Source: an uncultured Clostridiaceae bacterium
GTDB taxonomy: Bacteria > Bacillota > Clostridia > TANB77 > CAG-508
Direction of reading: 5' to 3'
NCBI GenBank assembly: GCA_905198755.1
Contig: CAJKDR010000055.1
Span: 1-6,601, forward strand
DNA: 6,601 nt
Shown in pieces: positions 1-5,098 of the stretch (within the stretch, counting starts at the first letter, position 1; every line of letters starts with the position of its first letter). The notes under the pieces are model-generated. The model was not told where the DNA came from, ran no database searches, and saw nothing but the letters and a program-made list of their open reading frames with translations. The position numbers and the translations under genes are program-made.

Positions 1-43
1 TATATATTATATAATAAAGTTAATAAAATAAATATGAAAATCA

Positions 44-72
44 TTGATTTGTAAATTGTAATATGCTATTAT
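44..72 (+). promoter_or_regulatory. Promoter of the DUF4177-like gene
   Basis: A sigma-A-type promoter can be read directly: -35 TTGATT at 44-49, a 17-nt spacer, and -10 TATTAT at 67-72 preceded by an extended-10 TG (65-66, part of TGC). Transcription would start near 79-80, leaving a short leader that carries the ribosome binding site GAGGAG (91-96) before the ATG at 104. The match is good for low-GC Bacillota, but in DNA this AT-rich, chance promoter-like strings are common. Confidence 0.55.
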
Positions 73-103
73 ATCAATATAATAATGTGAGAGGAGAATA
101 AAT

Positions 104-358
104 ATGGGATTAGATTCGTCAACACTTTCAATGGCAGCTGGAACAGATTTAGACTATGTCGTTTTACAAGTGACTCTTAAAGAAAAATTTTTAGGAACAG
201 GTTCAGGAAATTTAACAGAGCTTGAAAAAGTAATAAACAATCAAGCACAAAAAGGATATCGCCTACATACTATTACAACATCAAATGGTGGAAGTAAAGG
301 ATTAATGGGAGGAGATAGAATTCAGGCAACAATGGTATTTGAAAAGATTATGAAGTAA
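104..358 (+). CDS. DUF4177-like small protein
   Basis: An 84-residue protein of unknown biochemical function. From about residue 18 it reads as a DUF4177-type fold: a beta strand (YVVLQVTLKEK), a Gly-rich turn (GTGSGN, 31-36), an amphipathic helix (LTELEKVINNQAQKGY) and closing strands (RLHTITT, then ATMVFEKI). The helix followed by 'GYRLHTIT' and a C-terminal 'MVFEK' strand is what I associate with DUF4177, a family of short cytosolic proteins found throughout Bacillota and on mobile elements. The start is fixed by AGGAG at 92-96, seven bases before the ATG. There is no signal peptide or membrane segment. It has its own promoter and a terminator directly after the stop, so it is probably monocistronic. 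The family call comes from memory of the pattern; no role can be assigned. Confidence 0.7.
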   Translation: MGLDSSTLSMAAGTDLDYVVLQVTLKEKFLGTGSGNLTELEKVINNQAQKGYRLHTITTSNGGSKGLMGGDRIQATMVFEKIMK

Positions 359-388
359 AATCTAGAATTAAAAACTCTGGATTTTTTT
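357..388 (+). terminator. Rho-independent terminator after the DUF4177-like gene
   Basis: The stem ATCTAGA (360-366) pairs with TCTGGAT (376-382) with one G-U wobble, across a 9-nt loop. A run of seven T follows (382-388). Flanking A and T bases can lengthen the stem. It begins immediately after the stop codon and separates this gene from the Nudix gene. Confidence 0.65.
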
Positions 389-454
389 GTTTCTCAAGGA
401 AGTTATAAAAAGTAAAAAAAATTTTTAAATAATAAAATGAGAGGAGAGATTTTT

Positions 455-928
455 ATGGATATAACTGTTGATATTGGAGATTACAAATTAAATGTGAGGG
501 CGGCAGGAATATTAGTACATAATGGTAAAATTCTATTGCATAAGAACACAAACTTTAATCATCATGCTTTGATTGGAGGAAGAGTAGAAATAGGAGAAAA
601 CTCAGAAAATACAATAAAGAGAGAAATAAAAGAAGAACTAGGAAAAGATATTGAAATAACTGGATATATAGGAACTATAGAAAACTTCTTTGAAATGAAA
701 GGCAGAAAATATCATGAGATAATGTTTGTATATAAAATAGAATTTGTAAATGAAGAAGATAAAAAAATAGAATATATAATGAAAAATCAAGAAGGAAAAG
801 ATTATTTAGAATATGAATGGATAGAACTGGAAAAATTAGATGAATTCCCATTATTACCAGAGATAATAAAAGAAGTGCTAAAAGAAAATAAATTTCCAGT
901 ACATAAAATAAATGATGAGTTGAAATAA
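455..928 (+). CDS. Nudix hydrolase
   Basis: A cytosolic pyrophosphohydrolase that cleaves a nucleoside diphosphate linked to another moiety X; the substrate cannot be predicted. The Nudix box GX5EX7REUXEEXGU is visible at residues 42-64: G42, E48, R56-E57, E60-E61, G63. Only the final hydrophobic position departs, being Lys64. The Mg2+-binding Glu residues of REIKEE are all present. Before the box lies the usual strand pair (AAGILVHNGKILLHKN). After it come a YHEIMFVYKIEF strand and a C-terminal helix, giving 157 residues, a normal single-domain size. I chose the ATG at 455, not the in-frame ATG at 437, because the AGGAG at 442-446 would lie inside the coding region of the longer form and is 8 nt from 455. 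It precedes the MazG-like gene by 82 bp, so the two form a nucleotide-housekeeping pair with separate translation signals. Confidence 0.9.
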   Translation: MDITVDIGDYKLNVRAAGILVHNGKILLHKNTNFNHHALIGGRVEIGENSENTIKREIKEELGKDIEITGYIGTIENFFEMKGRKYHEIMFVYKIEFVNEEDKKIEYIMKNQEGKDYLEYEWIELEKLDEFPLLPEIIKEVLKENKFPVHKINDELK

Positions 929-952
929 AATTCGATGGACTATTTACAATTG

Positions 953-981
953 TGGAAAAGATAGTAAATTTATGATAGAAT
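953..981 (+). promoter_or_regulatory. Possible promoter of the MazG-like gene
   Basis: A -10 TAGAAT at 976-981 has an extended-10 TG at 973-974. A weak -35 TGGAAA lies at 953-958 with a 17-nt spacer. It sits in the 82-bp gap after the Nudix gene, so the MazG-like gene may be transcribed on its own. The -35 matches consensus at only four of six positions. Confidence 0.4.
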
Positions 982-1010
982 ACAGATAAATATTTTTTAG
1001 GAGAAATAAT

Positions 1011-1325
1011 ATGAAAGAGTTAGAAGAAAAAATAGTTGAATTTGCAGAAGATAGAGATTGGTTACAATTTAATACACCAGAAAACTTAGCCAAGTCAATA
1101 TCTATTGAGGCAGGAGAATTACTAGAATGTTTTCAATGGAATAATAATTACGATAAAGATGAGCTTAAATTTGAAATTGCAGATGTTATGAATTATTGTA
1201 TTCTTTTGTGTCATCAAATAGGAGTTGATCCTAAGCAAATAATTTTAGATAAAATGAAAATATCAGAGAAAAAATATCCTGTAGAAAAAGCTAAGGGAGT
1301 AAGTACAAAATATGATAAATTATAA
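1011..1325 (+). CDS. MazG-like nucleotide pyrophosphohydrolase
   Basis: A 104-residue all-alpha NTP pyrophosphohydrolase of the MazG / dCTPase-like superfamily. Such enzymes hydrolyse (d)NTPs to (d)NMP and pyrophosphate and act as cytosolic homotetramers or dimers. The metal-binding signature is clear: E33-A-G-E36 (in SIEAGELLECFQW) on one helix and E55-I-A-D58 (in EIADVMNYCILL) on the next, the ExxE...ExxD pattern. Aromatic residues before the motif (RDWLQF) and the FQW after it match the base-binding pocket of this subgroup. The length fits single-domain members, not the longer two-domain MazG. AGGAGA at 999-1004 is 7 nt before the ATG. It follows the Nudix gene, which suggests a shared theme of removing damaged or unwanted nucleotides. 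Whether it acts on canonical or modified NTPs cannot be told. It is not necessarily linked to a MazEF toxin system, and none is visible here. Confidence 0.87.
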   Translation: MKELEEKIVEFAEDRDWLQFNTPENLAKSISIEAGELLECFQWNNNYDKDELKFEIADVMNYCILLCHQIGVDPKQIILDKMKISEKKYPVEKAKGVSTKYDKL

Positions 1326-1405
1326 TAATGACAAAGCTGGGGTTTGATATTAGTATTATAAGAGAAATTACAAGGAGAAAAATATAAATTAGAATAAGGA
1401 AAAAA

Positions 1406-1450
1406 CTCATAACCCGAAGGTCGTAAGTTCGAGTCTTACCCCCGCAACCA
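1406..1450 (+). other. 3' fragment of initiator tRNA(fMet): integrase core attachment site
   Basis: These 45 nt match the 3' part of a tRNA exactly. They hold anticodon loop CTCATAA (CAT anticodon at 1408-1410), 3' anticodon stem CCCGA, variable loop AGGTC, T stem GTAAG (1423-1427), T loop TTCGAGT, T stem CTTAC (1435-1439), acceptor strand CCCCGCA (1440-1446), discriminator A and an encoded CCA. The CCC in the anticodon stem and A at position 72 are hallmarks of bacterial initiator tRNA. The 5' half (acceptor, D arm, 5' anticodon stem) is absent: bases to the left are A-rich and do not complement the CCC. Identity starting at the anticodon loop is a typical crossover point for tyrosine integrases. 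With the integrase 345 bp to the right and pointing here, this is best read as an attachment core, not a functional tRNA. Confidence 0.85.
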
Positions 1451-1458
1451 AAAAATAT

Positions 1459-1492
1459 ATCACTAGAACTGTAACGGTTTTAGTGATTTTTT
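1459..1492 (+). terminator. Rho-independent terminator beside the att core
   Basis: An 11-bp stem, ATCACTAGAAC (1459-1469) with GTTTTAGTGAT (1477-1487), holds one G-U pair and encloses a 7-nt loop. A run of six T follows the stem on the plus strand and A-rich DNA lies on its left, so it could work in both directions. It starts nine bases after the tRNA CCA end. It would end transcription of a tRNA rebuilt by integration, or shield the element from read-through. Confidence 0.75.
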
Positions 1493-1501
1493 ATTGACTA
1501 A

Positions 1502-1563
1502 AAATTGGTTACAATAATGCTCAAAGATTGCATTATTATGTCAAATTGGGTAAAAATTGGGTA
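1502..1563 (+). repeat. Three AAATTGGKTA direct repeats, candidate Int arm sites
   Basis: Copies lie at 1502-1511, 1543-1552 and 1554-1563. The two right-hand copies are identical and offset by 11 bp, so they face the same side of the helix. The leftmost has T instead of G at position 8. Location 52-113 bp from the end of the core fits arm-type sites of lambda/Tn916-like integrases; binding has not been shown. Confidence 0.45.
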
Positions 1564-1697
1564 AAATAAATACCTCAAATGCCATAAATATCAATAAAAA
1601 TTCATTAAAATTTTATACTTACATTACAATGTTATAAATGTTTTAAATTTTAACATAATTTAATAATGTAAATTGCAATAAAATTTTAAAATTTATA

Positions 1698-1743
1698 GTA
1701 AAAAACTTTTGGGAAAGAGATATATAATCTCAAAGTTTTTTAC
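1698..1743 (-). terminator. Strong hairpin downstream of the integrase gene
   Basis: A perfect 12-bp inverted repeat, GTAAAAAACTTT (1698-1709) and AAAGTTTTTTAC (1732-1743), encloses an inner 5-bp stem GAGAT/ATCTC (1717-1721, 1727-1731). A 7-nt one-sided bulge lies between the two stems. It is about 50 bp beyond the integrase stop in the direction of int transcription. AT-rich DNA follows on the minus strand, but without a clean T run, so the six T inside the stem would have to serve. It probably terminates int mRNA; a recombination or protein-binding role is an alternative. Confidence 0.55.
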
Positions 1744-1794
1744 CTTTTACATCGTGAAAATTTGTAATTTGTGAAAATTAGAAAAAAGTTCAAA

Positions 1795-2988
1795 TTAAGA
1801 CCTTGTTGGTAATAATAAGTTTTCTAGTGCATAGCAAGCTTTTCTATTATGAGAAAGTAGTGGATGCACATAAAAGTCAAGTGTAGTACTTATTTGTGCA
1901 TGACCTAGTCTCGCAGAAATTACTGCTATATCAATATTTTGTGCAACTAGTAAACTTGCATTTGTATGTCTTAATCCGTGAAAATTAATTACAGGTAATC
2001 CTATTTGACCAACATATTTAACAAACCATTTGCTAATTGTAGAAGGATGCATTGGTTTGCCATCTGCTTGTACAAATAACCTATCAGAATTCATCCATAA
2101 TTCGCCGTAAATCGATTTTTGTTCTTCATACCATAACTTATATTCCTCAAGTAAAGAAATGATAAATTCAGGTATTGCAATTTCTCTAATGGAACTTTCT
2201 GTTTTTGGAACCTTTGTGAAAACTCCCATATCTGCTAGATACTGACTAGAGCGATTAATACTAATAATTCCATTTTTAAAATCAACATCTTGCCATTCTA
2301 GTCCCATTAACTCGCCTAAACGAACACCGGTAAATACTGTAAGGATGATTGCAACTTTGTATTTAGTATCTTCGCTAGATAATAGTTCTAAATTTTCTAG
2401 TAATATTTTAGTTTGCTCATCATCATAAGATCTTCTTTTTGGTTTTCTAGCTTTAGGTGGTTGAACACGTTCAGCAGGATTCGCCACTATTAATTGCCAA
2501 TAAACTGCTTTGTGAAGCATTGCTCTTAATAATCTGTGATGTTCTAAAATTGTTTTACCAGATAAGGGCTTTTTTGTTTTTGAACCATTGTTACCTTTTT
2601 TTCTAACTAACTGAGTATCTTTTTCAAGTAAATCATAGAATTTCATAATGTCAGTTGGTTTAATTTTGTTAATATAAAAATGTCCAAAGTAGGGTAGAAG
2701 TCTTGTTTCTAACATTCTACAATATCGTTTATATGTTGATGGAGCAAGTTCTTTAGAAGCATAATCTCTTTTCCATATTTCTGTGAATTCAGAAAATTTA
2801 AGAGATTTACCATCAATTACTAAACCATTCTGTACTTCAGTAACAAATTTTGCTAGTTCAACTTCTGCATCTTTTTTAGTTCCGTGTACTGTTTTTCTGT
2901 GTATCATAGGTTTTCCATTTAGGTCAAATCCTTCAGATACTGTTAGCCTGTAACTATTTTTTCCTCTTTTTTCTATACTCCCAGCCAT
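1795..2988 (-). CDS. int: Tyrosine recombinase / integrase (Tn916/ICE type)
   Basis: A site-specific recombinase of 397 residues, full length for phage and ICE integrases. Domains: N-terminal AP2-like arm-binding region (about 1-55, from GSIEKRGKNSYRL to the GTKKDAE helix), SAM-like core-binding domain (about 65-175), and catalytic domain (about 185-385). The active site is complete: R223 (TGVRLGEL), Lys262 of the beta-hairpin, H337 and R340 (HGLRHT), H363 (LGHAQ) and nucleophile Y373 (DFYVH). It would cut and rejoin att DNA through a 3'-phosphotyrosine link to integrate and excise the element. The start is fixed by an excellent ribosome binding site, the complement of TCACCTCCTTTC at 2997-3008, 8 nt from the ATG. 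The 3' end faces the tRNA(fMet) fragment, as is usual for int next to its att site. No excisionase gene is visible next to it, and upstream is a divergent defence-like operon instead. Confidence 0.95.
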   Translation of the reverse strand: MAGSIEKRGKNSYRLTVSEGFDLNGKPMIHRKTVHGTKKDAEVELAKFVTEVQNGLVIDGKSLKFSEFTEIWKRDYASKELAPSTYKRYCRMLETRLLPYFGHFYINKIKPTDIMKFYDLLEKDTQLVRKKGNNGSKTKKPLSGKTILEHHRLLRAMLHKAVYWQLIVANPAERVQPPKARKPKRRSYDDEQTKILLENLELLSSEDTKYKVAIILTVFTGVRLGELMGLEWQDVDFKNGIISINRSSQYLADMGVFTKVPKTESSIREIAIPEFIISLLEEYKLWYEEQKSIYGELWMNSDRLFVQADGKPMHPSTISKWFVKYVGQIGLPVINFHGLRHTNASLLVAQNIDIAVISARLGHAQISTTLDFYVHPLLSHNRKACYALENLLLPTRS

Positions 2989-3036
2989 TACTTATTTCAC
3001 CTCCTTTCAAGTATGCCTATGGGTGGGAGGAGTATT

Positions 3037-3066
3037 TATATATTAGTTAACAAAGATATTGTACAA
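3037..3066 (-). promoter_or_regulatory. Possible int promoter
   Basis: Read on the minus strand, -35 TTGTAC (3066-3061), an 18-nt spacer and -10 TATATA (3042-3037) would give a transcript starting near 3030. The leader would be about 40 nt before the int ATG. The -35 lies inside the palindrome TATTGTACAATA, so a bound protein could block it. The fit is moderate. Confidence 0.35.
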
Positions 3067-3080
3067 TAATAGTTAACAAA
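3044..3080. promoter_or_regulatory. Operator-like repeats between int and the SLATT operon
   Basis: Two direct copies of TAGTTAACAAA (3044-3054 and 3070-3080), each holding the palindrome GTTAAC, are spaced 26 bp apart. They flank the perfect 12-bp palindrome TATTGTACAATA (3057-3068). The set overlaps the probable int promoter and lies about 120 bp upstream of the divergent operon's promoter. This arrangement suggests a repressor or excisionase binding region, but no cognate regulator gene is in the window. Confidence 0.45.
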
Positions 3081-3177
3081 TTGCAATAGATTTCAAAAAT
3101 AAACTTAAAAAATTTATAAATGTAATAAAATGTAAAAAAATGTCGAAAATTTGAAAGCTAAAATCCTTTGAAAATAC

Positions 3178-3206
3178 TGGATTATTTACAGAAAATATGA
3201 TATAAT
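3178..3206 (+). promoter_or_regulatory. Promoter of the SLATT/CD-NTase operon
   Basis: A perfect -10 TATAAT (3201-3206) with extended-10 TG (3198-3199) is preceded, 17 nt away, by a weak -35 TGGATT (3178-3183). Extended -10 promoters tolerate poor -35 boxes. The transcript would start near 3212 with a leader of about 20 nt carrying AGGAGG at 3220-3225, 7 nt before the ATG. It is the only obvious promoter for the three-gene cassette. Confidence 0.65.
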
Positions 3207-3232
3207 ACGACAAATATATAGGAGGAATTTAC

Positions 3233-3778
3233 ATGAATATAATAGAATCAGAGATAAGACAAATTTTTGCATCAATAGTATGGAACCATAAAATTCATGA
3301 AAAACATAGTGATATTAATTCTTTTTGGTTTAATGTTTTAGAATTTTGCAAGATATTATCTTCAGCAATTACTACATCAGGATTATTAACTTGCTTTTTT
3401 ATTGATGAATTTGCTTTAAAGATAATTACCACTGTTTTTTCAGCTATATGTCTATTTATAAATACTTTTTATAAAACATATAATTTAAAAGAATCAAGAG
3501 ATAGTCATAAATTAAGCGCATTAGAATTTTTACAATTAAAAAATGAAACCATTTGTGTATTATCAGATATAAAATTAAATAAGATAGAATTGGATGAAGC
3601 TACTAAGAAGAGAGATGAGATATTATTAAAATATCATAATATATGCAAGAAAAGCTTATCTACATGTGATAGAGCTGTAAAAAAAGCATCAAAAGCTTTA
3701 AAAATACAAAAAGATAATACATTTTCAGATGAAGAAATAGATAGCCAGTTACCTGTAGAGCTTAGAAAGGGAAAATAA
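3233..3778 (+). CDS. SLATT-domain two-TM membrane effector
   Basis: A 181-residue membrane protein. An N-terminal helix (about 1-20) ends at a WNHKIHEKH stretch. Two hydrophobic segments follow, about 36-57 (EFCKILSSAITTSGLLTCFF) and 61-79 (ALKIITTVFSAICLFINTF), separated by a very short acidic turn. A long charged, probably coiled-coil helix covers about 82-160. This 2TM-plus-helix layout is that of SLATT (SMODS and SLOG-associating two-TM effector) proteins, which are thought to form pores or disrupt the membrane on sensing a nucleotide signal. The next gene is a SMODS nucleotidyltransferase, the partner after which SLATT is named. Its stop TAA directly abuts that gene's ATG, so the two are certainly co-transcribed. 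It has AGGAGG 7 nt before the ATG and an extended -10 promoter. SLATT subfamily was not determined. The alternative is an unrelated 2TM CBASS effector, with the same inferred role. Confidence 0.8.
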   Translation: MNIIESEIRQIFASIVWNHKIHEKHSDINSFWFNVLEFCKILSSAITTSGLLTCFFIDEFALKIITTVFSAICLFINTFYKTYNLKESRDSHKLSALEFLQLKNETICVLSDIKLNKIELDEATKKRDEILLKYHNICKKSLSTCDRAVKKASKALKIQKDNTFSDEEIDSQLPVELRKGK

Positions 3779-5077
3779 ATGATTAAAGATGATTTTTGTG
3801 ATTTCTGTAACAACATAAAACTAGATAATTTTGAAGATATGAAAACAACAGTAAAAGGCATTACAAAAAAACTAAATAAACATTATTATGACATAGATGA
3901 TGACGAATCTAATATGTATATTGTAGGTTCAGTTGGTAGAACTACAGCAATAAAAAATACAAGTGATTTGGACATACTTTTTAATCTACCTAAGAGTGTT
4001 TATGATAGAATAAATGATAATGATGGAAATAAACAATCTCAATTATTACAAGAAGTAAAAAATGTATTGAAAGAAAAATATCCTAATACAGACTTAAAAG
4101 GTGATGGACAAGTTGTAGTAATAAACTTTACAAAATACACAGTAGAATTAGTTCCAGGATTTAAGCAAAATGATGATTCATTTAAATATCCAGATACAAA
4201 TGATGGAGGAAGCTGGAAGATTACAAATCCAATTCCAGAAATAGACGAATGTAAGAAAAAAGATGATGACACAAATGGAAATTTTACAAATATATGTCAT
4301 ATGCTTAGATCATGGAAAAACAAAAAAGGATTTAAATTTAAAGGCTTATTAATTGACACTTTAACTAATAATTTCCTTGAAAAGAAGAAGGAATATCAAA
4401 ATTGTGGATATGAAAATTATTTAAATCTAGTTAAAGATATTTTTGAGTTTTTAAAGAATGAAGATAAAGATCAGAGTTATTGGTTTGCAATAGGAAGTAA
4501 TCAAAAAATATATAATGATGATGGAGGAAAATTCGTAAAAAAAGCCACAAAAGCTTATAACAAAATTAAAGATTTAAATGAGGATTCTAAAAATTTAAAT
4601 AAAGAATTAAGAAATCTTTTTGGAAAAGAATTTCCTAAAGCACAAAATGAGGAAGAAGGAAAAGAACAATACGCTTATGATCATACAGAAGAATTTATTG
4701 AAGATGAATATCCTGTTGATGTAGTATTAAATTTAAAATTGGATTGTATAGTAACACAAGATGGATTCCGCCCAGCTAGTTTAAGGGATATGATAACAAA
4801 TCATGTGTTTCTAAAGAGGGATAAAAAATTAGAATTTTACATAGTAAATAAAGCAGAAATTATGAATTATGGTATAGATAAAATTCTTTGGAAAGTAAAA
4901 AACGAAGGAGATTTAGCTAAACAAAAAAACGATATTAGGGGACAAATTTTAGAAACAAATAGTTATACACATACTGAATATTCTAAATTTGATGGTGACC
5001 ATTATGTTGAAGCATATATAATAAAAAATGATGTATGTATAGCTAAAGGAAAAATTGATGTTCCAATAAGGGTTTAA
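3779..5077 (+). CDS. CD-NTase (SMODS) nucleotide second-messenger synthase with AGS-C-like domain
   Basis: A 432-residue cGAS/DncV-like nucleotidyltransferase predicted to make a cyclic or linear oligonucleotide signal. The Pol-beta-type core covers about 1-200. It shows the G50-S51 phosphate-binding turn (IVGSVGRTTA), the metal-binding pair D63 and D65 (TSDLDILF), and a third acidic residue E123 (TVELVPGF), so it looks catalytically competent. A K/N/E-rich helical stretch (about 240-310) leads to a C-terminal domain (about 315-430) with QDGFRP, ILWKVKN, IRGQI, HYVEAYIIKN and IDVPIR. This matches the adenylyl/guanylyl and SMODS C-terminal sensor (AGS-C), proposed to bind nucleotides and regulate the enzyme. 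Start: the ATG abuts the SLATT stop, with AAAGGGA 7 nt upstream. No ubiquitin-like (Cap2/Cap3) or HORMA/TRIP13 partner is present, so the layout is the minimal synthase-plus-effector one. The nucleotide product cannot be predicted. Confidence 0.88.
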   Translation: MIKDDFCDFCNNIKLDNFEDMKTTVKGITKKLNKHYYDIDDDESNMYIVGSVGRTTAIKNTSDLDILFNLPKSVYDRINDNDGNKQSQLLQEVKNVLKEKYPNTDLKGDGQVVVINFTKYTVELVPGFKQNDDSFKYPDTNDGGSWKITNPIPEIDECKKKDDDTNGNFTNICHMLRSWKNKKGFKFKGLLIDTLTNNFLEKKKEYQNCGYENYLNLVKDIFEFLKNEDKDQSYWFAIGSNQKIYNDDGGKFVKKATKAYNKIKDLNEDSKNLNKELRNLFGKEFPKAQNEEEGKEQYAYDHTEEFIEDEYPVDVVLNLKLDCIVTQDGFRPASLRDMITNHVFLKRDKKLEFYIVNKAEIMNYGIDKILWKVKNEGDLAKQKNDIRGQILETNSYTHTEYSKFDGDHYVEAYIIKNDVCIAKGKIDVPIRV

Positions 5078-5098
5078 AAGAAAGCGAGAAAATATAAG

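Larger units (their letters stand above)
1451..1794. other. Gene-free att flank with integrase arm-type repeats
   Basis: No gene is visible in these 344 bp between the tRNA fragment and the integrase stop. Besides the two hairpins listed separately, they hold three direct copies of AAATTGGKTA: 1502-1511 (GGTTA variant), 1543-1552 and 1554-1563. The last two are 11 bp apart, about one helical turn. An 8-bp inverted repeat AATAATGC/GCATTATT lies between the first and second copies (1513-1520, 1530-1537). TTACATTA/TAATGTAA form another (1619-1626, 1664-1671), and GTGAAAATT is repeated directly (1754-1762, 1771-1779). Phased short repeats between an att core and an integrase with an N-terminal arm-binding domain are what one expects of integrase or excisionase sites. 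That role is inferred from position and pattern only. Confidence 0.5.

Noticed and set aside
437..454. Longer start (ATG at 437) for the Nudix gene
   Set aside because: The AGGAG that fits the ATG at 455 would be coding in the longer form, and no good SD precedes 437.
1326..1405. Small gene after an AAGGAG-like string near 1372
   Set aside because: No start codon follows at a suitable distance and stops appear quickly; at most a decayed remnant.
1326..1450. Complete tRNA(fMet) gene
   Set aside because: No D arm, no 5' acceptor strand and no 5' anticodon stem precede the loop; the bases to the left are A-rich and unrelated.
3634..3861. Minus-strand ORF of 75 codons
   Set aside because: Lies opposite the SLATT/CD-NTase junction, has Ser/Phe-rich low-complexity composition, and is a shadow of the plus-strand genes.
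4039..4272. Minus-strand ORF of 77 codons
   Set aside because: Fully antisense to the catalytic region of the CD-NTase; no ribosome binding site and shadow-like composition.
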